Assembly: GCF_000348725.1 (NCBI RefSeq)
Contig: NC_020813.1
Coordinates: forward strand, 1,526,248 to 1,590,247
DNA from: Pseudobdellovibrio exovorus JSS
GTDB taxonomy: Bacteria > Bdellovibrionota > Bdellovibrionia > Bdellovibrionales > Bdellovibrionaceae
Direction of reading: 5' to 3'
Length of the DNA: 64,000 nucleotides
The stretch's first letter is position 1. The number at the start of each line of letters is the position of its first letter. The notes beneath the pieces were generated by a model. The model was not told the origin of the DNA and did not search any database. It was given only the letters and a program-made list of their open reading frames with translations. The position numbers were made by a program, and so were the translations under genes. This document shows, piece by piece, positions 56,730-63,886 of the stretch.

Positions 56730-57476
56730 ATGAAAAAATCTGTCTCGAAAGAAATTGCTCTTGAATTCGGTCTTTGGCTTAGAAAGCAATTTCATGCGAG
56801 GAAAGAAAAAAACTCTAACTACTCTTTACGTGCTTTTGCACAGAAGTTAGATATGGACCCATCTTCCCTTTCCCAGATTATGAATGCAAAAAGAAATATC
56901 TCAACGGATCTTATCCGTCGAACAGAACAGTCTTTGGATACTGAGTTTCTAACAGAGCTGCCGCTCCTTTTAAAAGAGCGAGAAAAAGATTATCAACACT
57001 TACCGATAGGTTTATTTCCTCATATTTCACATTGGTACTATATTGCCCTTCTTGAAATGACTTTAATGAAAAACTTTTCTTCTGATCTGGCGGATATTGC
57101 CGAGCGCTTAAACATCAGTGAAGATGTGGTCCGGACAGCCGTACAGCACCTTAAAAAAGTTGGACTTTTAAGTGAGCACCAAGGGATCTTAAAGAAAACA
57201 AAGCACAACATCACCAACTACAAAGAAGGCGAAACATCGGACGCCCATAAAACTTTCCAAAAACAAATACTGCATCGTGCGCTGGAAGCTGTTGATAAAG
57301 TCGAGATGGATAAAAAAGATATCACCAGTATGATCTTCCCGATGGATGTTAAAAAAGTGCCCTATGCAAAAAAGCTAATTAAGAAATTTCGCAAAGAAAT
57401 GAATGAACTACTAGATGATGGCAACGGCACAGAAGTCTATGCTCTATCTGTACAATTAGTTCCCCTGACAACTTAA
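56730..57476 (+). CDS. TIGR02147 family protein (DUF4423), putative regulator
   Basis: A 248-residue protein. The N-terminal part contains a helix-turn-helix-like stretch ('YSLRAFAQKLDMDPSSLSQIMNAKRNIS'), and a second one lies near 125-160 ('DLADIAERLNISEDVVRTAVQHLKKVGLL'). A C-terminal domain follows with 'DKKDITSMIFPMDVKKVPYAKKLIKKFRKEMNELL'. This is the TIGR02147 family, expanded in Fibrobacter and Bdellovibrio and thought to be transcriptional regulators. It is divergent from the beta-propeller lipoprotein gene and followed after ten bases by a secreted protein gene, which it may control. The start is uncertain; a TTG four codons upstream is closer to AAAGGA. Confidence 0.8.
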   Translation: MKKSVSKEIALEFGLWLRKQFHARKEKNSNYSLRAFAQKLDMDPSSLSQIMNAKRNISTDLIRRTEQSLDTEFLTELPLLLKEREKDYQHLPIGLFPHISHWYYIALLEMTLMKNFSSDLADIAERLNISEDVVRTAVQHLKKVGLLSEHQGILKKTKHNITNYKEGETSDAHKTFQKQILHRALEAVDKVEMDKKDITSMIFPMDVKKVPYAKKLIKKFRKEMNELLDDGNGTEVYALSVQLVPLTT

Positions 57477-57486
57477 GAGGATCTTC

Positions 57487-58329
57487 ATGCTAAAAATGTT
57501 ACTGATCACCACTTTCTTTTTTTTCACGGCTGAACTCACTCAAGCAGTTCCTAATGGCACAGACACGGGCGGAGGTGGCTACGGAGCCTATGTCCAACCA
57601 GAATCTCGTATGTATCTTTATGATCTGTATGAAGCCCAAATACATCGCTCCCCGTATATTCATCGCCCATTACAACCACGCACTGACTTTACCAACGCCG
57701 TAACGACGGCTTTAGGCCATCTTTCTTACATTCCACATGATTTAGTGGCTATTAAACTAGAGGAAATCGCACAGGCGAATGAACTGCTAGCTTACGTGAT
57801 CACACGTGCCATTACTTTTCACTCTTGGAATGATGATTCTGAACCAGTTCTGTTGTTACATGATTTGCGCTATCACAAAATCACCATACCGGAAAACGTG
57901 CGTTTATTAGCTTCTAGATATCATAAAGATATCACTCTAAGTAAAACCTATACAGCTCTTTTAAACCCAGAAAATTTAGCAGCATTAGTTTTACATGAAG
58001 CACTTTATGCCCTGACAGGCGATGCCGTTACAACTCGCCATGCTGTTGCCTATCTTTTTTCGAAATCTGCACATCAAGAGAAATATAAAAAATTGATGCA
58101 GAAAGTGTCGCTGCTAAGACGATCTTATGCTGCTTGTGATATATACTCTAAGACGCCAATCAAAGTTGTAGACGCCGTAAACTTTGTATATAAAGTAAAA
58201 TCTAGCCTATGTAAGATTTCATTCTATCATTCATCTGAGTTTTTCATCCCAGAAGATCCCGATGCTGGCGCGGCTGTTTTACGCCGTTATGTCCTTCGTA
58301 CCGAGATGATGACGGCCGCAGGTTTTTAG
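57487..58329 (+). CDS. Secreted protein with an HEALY (HExxH-like) motif
   Basis: A 280-residue exported protein: a signal peptide of about 20 residues ends TQA, followed by a Gly-rich PNGTDTGGGGYG. The block 'LAALVLHEALYALTGDAVTTRHAV' near residues 160-185 looks like the zinc-protease helix HExxH, but its second His is Tyr, so classic zinc peptidase activity is doubtful. Two cysteines lie near 217 and 239. It follows the TIGR02147 gene by ten bases with GAGGATC before the ATG, so it is likely cotranscribed. I cannot name the family. Confidence 0.7.
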   Translation: MLKMLLITTFFFFTAELTQAVPNGTDTGGGGYGAYVQPESRMYLYDLYEAQIHRSPYIHRPLQPRTDFTNAVTTALGHLSYIPHDLVAIKLEEIAQANELLAYVITRAITFHSWNDDSEPVLLLHDLRYHKITIPENVRLLASRYHKDITLSKTYTALLNPENLAALVLHEALYALTGDAVTTRHAVAYLFSKSAHQEKYKKLMQKVSLLRRSYAACDIYSKTPIKVVDAVNFVYKVKSSLCKISFYHSSEFFIPEDPDAGAAVLRRYVLRTEMMTAAGF

Positions 58330-58437
58330 GCCAAAAGCGGCACCCGTCAAAGCATTCGACGATGAAAGTTTCATTAGAATCTCTATTGCCACTTTAGCCC
58401 CTTTTCTAAACGGCGCTGTATTTGCAAAGCCTGTCGC

Positions 58438-59346
58438 ATGGTTAAAATCAAATCGATCGGCAATGCCGTTAAAAAGACCTTGTTACCAACCCTATTATCA
58501 TCGCTGCTGATACCGCAAGCGCTGTTGGCGAATGTTTCGACCTCAGCTTCGGTAGCGACGCCTACAGGGCAGTTAACCTTCAGCCTCAAAACGGCAGGCC
58601 CCCCTATTCAAATGATGGCTTTGTCGGACTCTTCGAAATATCTAGCTTTTCAGCGAAGCTTTATGACCAAGTTGAACGATGGCCCTTCCGCTTTGGCTTT
58701 GATTCGTGAATTCGACAACATGGATCACTCGAATTTAGTGACGACTGTGCAAGCCTCTGTTGAACGCGCCGTAGACCCTAACGACAAGTGGACTGACTTC
58801 TATGAATTTATGGAAGCCCCTGAAAATGATTGGTCCTTAGCGATTATCGAATACACCTTAGGGAACGAAAGCGACGATGAACAAATCTATGTTACTGTGA
58901 ATCGTGAATTACGCGATGGCCGCCCGGACTCTGCAGCGGTTTCCCAATGGACTAAACGCATGCGTGAAGCTATGTGGAGACTCCCTCGCTTTGAAGGGAT
59001 CTCGTTCCGCGGTACGCGATTGAAACCTGAACAGATTGAAAAGTATTATCAAGTGGGAAAAGTCGCACAGGATTTGGCTTTTATTTCGACGTCTTTATCC
59101 CCGACAACAGCATTTAAATTTGCTGATCCTGATGTCAATGGAGTCATTGATAATGAAAAGGTCTCTATTGTTTTTGTTGTTTTAGGAAAAACAGGCCGTC
59201 CTGTTTCCAACTTTGCTCACATGCATTCACACGAACAAGAAATTCTTTTTGCTAACGGCACACCGATGACAGTCAAAGCCAAAACACCGGTGTTTCAAGA
59301 CAGTTTGTTAAATCGAACCCAGATTATTCTGCTAGAAGAAAACTAA
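58438..59346 (+). CDS. Exported ADP-ribosyltransferase (R-S-ExE type toxin fold)
   Basis: A 302-residue protein with a Sec signal peptide (about 1-31, ending LLA). The C-terminal 175 residues carry every core feature of the arginine-type mono-ADP-ribosyltransferase exoenzyme fold: 'IIEYTLGNES...VTVNRELRDG' near 136-161, the first-strand Arg191 in ISFRGTRL, the STS motif at 217-219 in 'LAFISTSLSP', and E266-Q267-E268 in HEQEILFANGTPMTV. Known enzymes with ExE modify arginine on host proteins using NAD. The target here is unknown. Its stop codon overlaps the stop of the convergent cysteine-rich gene. It lies 108 bases beyond the HEALY gene and may or may not share its transcript. Confidence 0.88.
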   Translation: MVKIKSIGNAVKKTLLPTLLSSLLIPQALLANVSTSASVATPTGQLTFSLKTAGPPIQMMALSDSSKYLAFQRSFMTKLNDGPSALALIREFDNMDHSNLVTTVQASVERAVDPNDKWTDFYEFMEAPENDWSLAIIEYTLGNESDDEQIYVTVNRELRDGRPDSAAVSQWTKRMREAMWRLPRFEGISFRGTRLKPEQIEKYYQVGKVAQDLAFISTSLSPTTAFKFADPDVNGVIDNEKVSIVFVVLGKTGRPVSNFAHMHSHEQEILFANGTPMTVKAKTPVFQDSLLNRTQIILLEEN

Positions 59347-59804
59347 AGATCATCGGCGAAAATACGACGAAGTTCTTTTTCGCTGATCAGGTCTCGGCAG
59401 TCATCTGTCCATGCTAAACAAGCGCGTGGGCAGGCTCCCCCATCATAAGTTCCCATAGGAGCTTCTGGTAAAAAGCGGCAGTTCAGCGCATCCATTCGCA
59501 AATCACCTACAGCATCTGCACTTTCAGGAACAACACGACACGCTTCGCGTGCATGCTGCCGACAGTACTGTTTTTTTGTCGCATTGTCTGCCGCCTGTGC
59601 ACGCTCTTGTGGACCGGCATAAAATGGAATACTGAGGCCCAACTTATCCTTGATGGACTCCACGGCACTTTTTTCAGGTAAAAAAGCTTCATCGTAAGTT
59701 GTATAGCGTCCACCGAAATCATCTTCAACATCTTGAGCTGCCAAGGCAAAAGGAGCCGTAAATAAAATAGAAGTCAGTGCAGATAACAGTATTAAGTTCT
59801 TCAT
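59343..59804 (-). CDS. Small cysteine-rich secreted protein (family member 2)
   Basis: A 153-residue protein with a Sec signal peptide (residues 1-22, ending ALA). Its C-terminal half repeats the pattern of the protein at 31754-32122: YC, AC-Arg, NC, CP, AC-x-AWT-x-DC-x-DL with six cysteines in the same order, but with a longer insertion between the second and third cysteine. The middle is acidic. Function unknown; the spacing suggests a disulfide-stabilised exported domain. It is convergent with the ADP-ribosyltransferase gene, the two stop codons overlapping by four bases. Confidence 0.75.
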   Translation of the reverse strand: MKNLILLSALTSILFTAPFALAAQDVEDDFGGRYTTYDEAFLPEKSAVESIKDKLGLSIPFYAGPQERAQAADNATKKQYCRQHAREACRVVPESADAVGDLRMDALNCRFLPEAPMGTYDGGACPRACLAWTDDCRDLISEKELRRIFADDL

Positions 59805-59882
59805 AAGAAATTCCTTATTCGTTGCAATTGTAAGACTCTTTCTTATCGACCGCGCTAGGCTGAGACTTAAGATAGAAATGCT

Positions 59883-59932
59883 AACGGCGCATCACCCTGA
59901 GACAGAATGAACGCGCCGTTATTTATTTTTTT
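59883..59932 (+). terminator. Stem-loop followed by T-rich tract
   Basis: An 8-bp perfect stem AACGGCGC/GCGCCGTT with a 22-base loop is followed by ATTTATTTTTTT on the plus strand. As read it would stop plus-strand transcripts; the neighbouring genes are on the minus strand, so its role is unclear. It could block antisense read-through from the ADP-ribosyltransferase gene. Confidence 0.45.
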
Positions 59933-59962
59933 AAATTTTCAGACCATTAAACTGATCAGCGA

Positions 59963-60751
59963 TTAGAAAATTGCTGATACTGAAGATTGTAGACTAGCAA
60001 AGTATTGTTTATTTGATTTTTCAGCAATCAACATCTTCTGTTCTTTTTCTTTCATATTTTTTAAGTCAGCGTAGATCATCAAGTAGTTATTCACAACTTT
60101 ACCGAAGTAAGGGTGTTTTTTCAGGTTGTTATTTTGTGCCATACGCTTTGCACTTGTGGGACCCATATTGTACGCATTTACATACTTCAAACTTTCAGAA
60201 TCCATAGTCGATTTCAAGTATTGAAAGTAGTGAGCACCAAGTAAGATATTATATTCAGGATCTTTTAAGGCTTGTGCGCCCTTCCAAGGTAAGTTCTTCT
60301 TTTTAGAAATCCACTCAGCAGTATTCGGGCGGATTTGCATCAAACCGATTTCACCAACGCTACCAACCGCATTAAAGTTAAAGCTGCTTTCAGTTTGAAT
60401 TACAGCCAATAAAAAGATCGGGTCATAAGAGTGATCTTGGCTCAAATTCATTAATGTTTGAGTAAAGCTTTCTGCATTAATTCTTTTATTTCTTTTCTGT
60501 ACATATTGCTCGATATAACGAGAGAAATTACGATCACCATCAAATAGCGCCACTTTCTCAGGAACTTCACCTTGCGTGCTTAATAGCTCTTGAGCATGTG
60601 TTTTACGGATCTCGTCTTGAATGCTCAATAAAGATGGTTCTGCACTCATTTGACAAGATTCATTCAAAATCAAAACAGTACAAAATAAACTCAGTAGACC
60701 GATTTTGCGTGCGAACAACTTTGATTTATTGTTTTCTGTATTTGTTTCCAT
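59963..60751 (-). CDS. Lytic transglycosylase (SLT domain), exported
   Basis: A 262-residue murein-cleaving enzyme. The SLT domain has the catalytic Glu121 in VIQTESSFN, then 'GEIGLMQIRPNTAEW' and 'YVNAYNMGPTSAKRM', the three signature motifs of family 1 transglycosylases. An N-terminal hydrophobic segment (about 17-32) ends at ESC33, a poor lipobox, so it may be a lipoprotein or a membrane-anchored protein. Lytic transglycosylases cleave the glycan strands of peptidoglycan; in a predator one could act on own or prey wall. I used the ATG encoding METNTENNKS; an upstream TTG gives ten more residues. Confidence 0.9.
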   Translation of the reverse strand: METNTENNKSKLFARKIGLLSLFCTVLILNESCQMSAEPSLLSIQDEIRKTHAQELLSTQGEVPEKVALFDGDRNFSRYIEQYVQKRNKRINAESFTQTLMNLSQDHSYDPIFLLAVIQTESSFNFNAVGSVGEIGLMQIRPNTAEWISKKKNLPWKGAQALKDPEYNILLGAHYFQYLKSTMDSESLKYVNAYNMGPTSAKRMAQNNNLKKHPYFGKVVNNYLMIYADLKNMKEKEQKMLIAEKSNKQYFASLQSSVSAIF

Positions 60752-60957
60752 ATAGGATTCTAATTTCAAATACGATACCAACTTCTAACTAGTTGAAATC
60801 ACAGCAGTCTAAGTTCGACACACGTATGGCATCCGTATATCGCAGCTCATCTGGCATTAGAAATTGGTGTTAGAAAACTTTAGACAGTAGGTTCCATTTT
60901 TGACGTGCACTCAGAATGAGACACTTAAATTAGAAATGGCTTGGGTTTTATTCAAAT

Positions 60958-61650
60958 CTAACGAGGAGCCCCTTCATGGCGGAGCTCAGCTCGAAGTCTC
61001 ATATAGATCTCGTGGTAAAAATACGCAGGCGGAGAATCTGCCTTTTGGCGATGATCCGCTAAAAACGTTAAATCCCCTGTGCTTAAAAGCAATCGAACCA
61101 GCTCTGGATTATCGCGAAGTTTAGCGCGGCACGCGTTTAAAATGAGCTCATAATGAACCTCTTGATCGCGGCCATTGTATTCGATTTTACGGCCTTTATA
61201 GGTCACCCATTTTATCCCTAATTTCTTCATATTGGCATTGGCCAAATCACCGGCCTTTTTCGCCTCGAAACCACTGAGTGCACGAACTTCTGCACGTGTG
61301 TAAGGCCACACGAGATCTTTACGCGCTCTTTCATCTGTTGCTGATTCTGGATACTTCAACGACTGCCAAAGACCTTCAACACTGGCGTATTTCAATCCAT
61401 CAAGAGAAAACTCTGATGCTGGCAGATTTGAAAACTGACCAAGCTCATTACGTTTTGAAAGAATGACCTCGCCTTTACTACGGTCTGCGGCTTGCGGCGG
61501 AATTTCCCAACTTGGCAGCTCAGCTTCAGGAACTGCCTGCCACCAAACATCTGGGTAACCATCTTTTATTTGTGAATGTCCACCCGAAACACAGCCAGCA
61601 AGTAGAATCGAAAGAATAAGTAAGATCTGTTTCGGTGAACGGGTTTTCAT
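60958..61650 (-). CDS. NADAR-domain (YbiA-like) lipoprotein
   Basis: A 230-residue lipoprotein: signal peptide with LLAGC and lipidated Cys20. The mature part from about residue 68 matches the NADAR fold: 'GQFSNLPASEF', 'YASVEGLWQSLKYPES' with the conserved Glu92, Gln96 and Lys99 (family pattern S-x-E-x-x-x-Q-x-x-K), and 'LLLSTGDLTFLADHRQ'. NADAR proteins include YbiA, an N-glycosidase on riboflavin intermediates, and enzymes reported to remove ADP-ribose from guanine in nucleic acid. Both act in the cytoplasm, so an exported, lipid-anchored member is unusual. It starts two bases after the serine protease gene, so the pair is coupled. Confidence 0.75.
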   Translation of the reverse strand: MKTRSPKQILLILSILLAGCVSGGHSQIKDGYPDVWWQAVPEAELPSWEIPPQAADRSKGEVILSKRNELGQFSNLPASEFSLDGLKYASVEGLWQSLKYPESATDERARKDLVWPYTRAEVRALSGFEAKKAGDLANANMKKLGIKWVTYKGRKIEYNGRDQEVHYELILNACRAKLRDNPELVRLLLSTGDLTFLADHRQKADSPPAYFYHEIYMRLRAELRHEGAPR

Positions 61651-61652
61651 TT

Positions 61653-62399
61653 TTAGAAACCCAGCTTATCAAGAACACCTGAAAGCGTGGCTTCCGAAAT
61701 GTGCGTCCCATAATTCATAGCAGGCCCAGGAATTAAAACTCCCCCATTGTGAATGCCCACGATTTTTTTAGTGAAGACATCAATCAATACAGCTCCGCTG
61801 CTACTTGGATTAGTATCACACTTATGTTGAATGGCTTTCTTCGGAAGAAATTGGTTGTAAGCAGATTCTGGTTGAACAAAGCAATACTTTGACCACTGAA
61901 GTGGTTGATCATCTGCATGGGAAAAAGCCGTTACACGATTCCCTGCAATAATACGGCGACGACGCTCCAAATCCACTTTTACTGGCGGCACCGGAGAAAC
62001 TTTCATAATAGCAAAGTCACTTCCTAGGCTTTCATTGTCTTGCATCGCTACAATGCTTTCACACTTTGAAACCATGTAAGGTTCTTTGCCTTGGCGAAAT
62101 CCCCAAGAGATCGAAACATCTGAACAGTCTTGATTTTCTTTTAATTGCAGATTGGCCCAGAAACAGTGACCAGCCGTTAAGACATAACCATGACCAATAT
62201 GAGTAGCTGTACAGCCGATATCAATATAACCAAAAGCATCCACTAAAGCGGCAAATGAACGAGGTACATTGGTCGCCTCGGCATCCACCATCACAAGATC
62301 ATTCTTATCGATGATTTTTTCAAATAGATCCGGATTAATTTGAGCAGAAGCCGTTACCGACACTAAGGTGATCAACGCTGTCATTAAGATTGATTTCAT
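61653..62399 (-). CDS. Secreted trypsin-like / V8-like serine protease
   Basis: A 248-residue exported protease with signal peptide (residues 1-19, ending ASA). The catalytic triad is recognisable: His78 in LTAGHC, Asp128 in SDFAIMKV and Ser201 in NPSSSGAVL. The usual GDSGG is changed, with Ser at the two positions before the nucleophile and Ala two after it, which may affect the oxyanion hole. Six cysteines are present, with Cys63 and Cys79 in positions that could form the first disulfide. It resembles glutamyl endopeptidase-type (S1B) enzymes. It is the first gene of a pair with the NADAR lipoprotein. Confidence 0.88.
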   Translation of the reverse strand: MKSILMTALITLVSVTASAQINPDLFEKIIDKNDLVMVDAEATNVPRSFAALVDAFGYIDIGCTATHIGHGYVLTAGHCFWANLQLKENQDCSDVSISWGFRQGKEPYMVSKCESIVAMQDNESLGSDFAIMKVSPVPPVKVDLERRRRIIAGNRVTAFSHADDQPLQWSKYCFVQPESAYNQFLPKKAIQHKCDTNPSSSGAVLIDVFTKKIVGIHNGGVLIPGPAMNYGTHISEATLSGVLDKLGF

Positions 62400-62619
62400 A
62401 TCCCCTCCTGCTTACTGGATCTACGGCAACACAGTCCCAAAGGATCTTTGCCTTGCCGTGTCGACAAGTAGCCCAAATTGGAACCACTTGCAAATAAATT
62501 GAAGCAATTGCTGTGTTTTAATGCTGCTTAGAATCACGGCATCATCCGCTCACTTAGAACCCGAATAGGCTCTATCCGGTTAGTGTGCGTTTAGTATGTG
62601 GTGGTTAGTTCGTCTGTGG

Positions 62620-63297
62620 TTAATTTGAGGGATTTAGAAGTATTTTCTCGGGTAAGCCATAACGACTCTGAACCCCTGACAGATTGATCTCGATGGCCGC
62701 TAAAGCCACTCCAGCCTCTTCCCGCTTATAAGTAGACCCGTATAAAGAGTCCCCTAAAATCGGGAATCCTCTGCGGCTGAGTTCTAAACGCAACTGGTGG
62801 GGTTTACCTGTGATCGGATAAAGATCCCATAATATTTTTTTTGCAGCCTCATCTACAGCATGAACAAGGGCTTCTGTTTCAGCCCACTCTCCGTGTGCAG
62901 ATTCAAATGAGCGGCGTTTACCACGTAATATTTTGGTCTTCCATAGGAACTGACTACCAGGTTTTACGATGATCTGACTGCGATCTGTGGTTACGTTTTG
63001 AGGCCAATGATCAAAGTTTTGAAAAGGCGTTTCTGCACGATATTTTTTCCGAATAAGTTTGTTCTGAAACCAATCTTGGGACTCACGATGACTTTCTGAA
63101 GTGAGAGCATACAGAATTAATCCACTCACTTCATAATCCAAGCGATGAACTGGATATACTGGCTGTCCTAAATGCTTTTGTAACTCAAGCCCCAAACAAG
63201 GGCGCGGATCTGCCTTATCACGTGCGGGCACGGATAAAACCTGTGCGGGCTTATTACAGACGACAAAGGAATTATTTTGAAAGACAATCTGGATCAT
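62620..63297 (-). CDS. RluA family pseudouridine synthase
   Basis: A 225-residue RNA-modifying enzyme. 'NNSFVVCNKPAQVLSVPARD' and the catalytic HRLDYEVSGLILYA (Asp near 58) are the RluA-family motifs, followed by 'KYRAETPF' and 'TGKPHQLRLELSRRGFPILGDSLYG' near the end. It lacks the N-terminal S4 domain of RluC/RluD, so it is a short RluA-like member; which uridine it modifies cannot be told. I chose the ATG inside the end of rlmE, giving MIQIVFQNN; a TTG six codons earlier is an alternative. It overlaps rlmE by 26 bases. Confidence 0.9.
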   Translation of the reverse strand: MIQIVFQNNSFVVCNKPAQVLSVPARDKADPRPCLGLELQKHLGQPVYPVHRLDYEVSGLILYALTSESHRESQDWFQNKLIRKKYRAETPFQNFDHWPQNVTTDRSQIIVKPGSQFLWKTKILRGKRRSFESAHGEWAETEALVHAVDEAAKKILWDLYPITGKPHQLRLELSRRGFPILGDSLYGSTYKREEAGVALAAIEINLSGVQSRYGLPEKILLNPSN

Positions 63298-63886
63298 GTT
63301 TTTTTCTAACGCCAACTAAGAAAATTTCTTTTGAAATTTTGCGTGTTGAATCTGGCTTTACGGCATGGAACTGCTGGAAGTCTTCTTTGATCTGATTACG
63401 TAAATCAGTAAAATCATCTGAATGAAAAAGTTTACAGATAAAGTGCCCATCTTTTTTCAAAAAGCGTTTCGAGATATTCAACGCCAACTCGCATAGCTCA
63501 AACGAACGAGCTTGATCCGTCATGCGAATGCCCGTTGTGTTTGGCGCCATATCAGAAATGACCAAATCGAACGGAGGTGGAAACCCGTGCTCTTTAAAAA
63601 TTTGTTCTAAATTTAAATCGCGTAAATCAGCCTGAATAAAAACAGCGTTAGAAAGCTTAGCCGTAACAGGTTTTAAATCCACACCTAAAATATGACCTTG
63701 AGGCCCTACTTTTTGGGCACAGTACTGCGACCAAGACCCCGGAGACGCCCCTAAATCCAACACCATCTGTTTTGGTTTTAGTAATTTAAATTTTTGATCG
63801 ATCTCTTCTAGTTTAAAAACAGAGCGTGCTGCAAAGTTCTGCTGCTTAGCTTTTTTAAAGTAGTGATCCCGCGGGTTGTACGTCAT
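63272..63886 (-). CDS. rlmE: 23S rRNA 2'-O-ribose methyltransferase RlmE (FtsJ)
   Basis: A 204-residue SAM-dependent methyltransferase that modifies U2552 of 23S rRNA. The N-terminal 'RDHYFKKAKQQNFAARSVFKLEEIDQKF' includes the catalytic Lys near 32 (RSVFKL). The SAM loop is VLDLGASPGSWSQY, the catalytic Asp lies in SDMAPNTTG, Lys in ICKLFHSDDF and Glu in SKEIFLVG, completing the K-D-K-E tetrad. I chose MTYNPRDH because AGAGGG lies three bases upstream; a longer frame starts at TTG. Confidence 0.96.
   Translation of the reverse strand: MTYNPRDHYFKKAKQQNFAARSVFKLEEIDQKFKLLKPKQMVLDLGASPGSWSQYCAQKVGPQGHILGVDLKPVTAKLSNAVFIQADLRDLNLEQIFKEHGFPPPFDLVISDMAPNTTGIRMTDQARSFELCELALNISKRFLKKDGHFICKLFHSDDFTDLRNQIKEDFQQFHAVKPDSTRKISKEIFLVGVRKKHDPDCLSK

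Noticed and set aside
57487..58329. Classical zinc metalloprotease
   Set aside because: The motif is HEALY, without the second histidine of HExxH, and no other zinc site is evident.
60900..61124. Plus-strand gene overlapping the NADAR lipoprotein
   Set aside because: The frame is antisense to a gene with a signal peptide and conserved domain and lacks a ribosome site or recognisable product.
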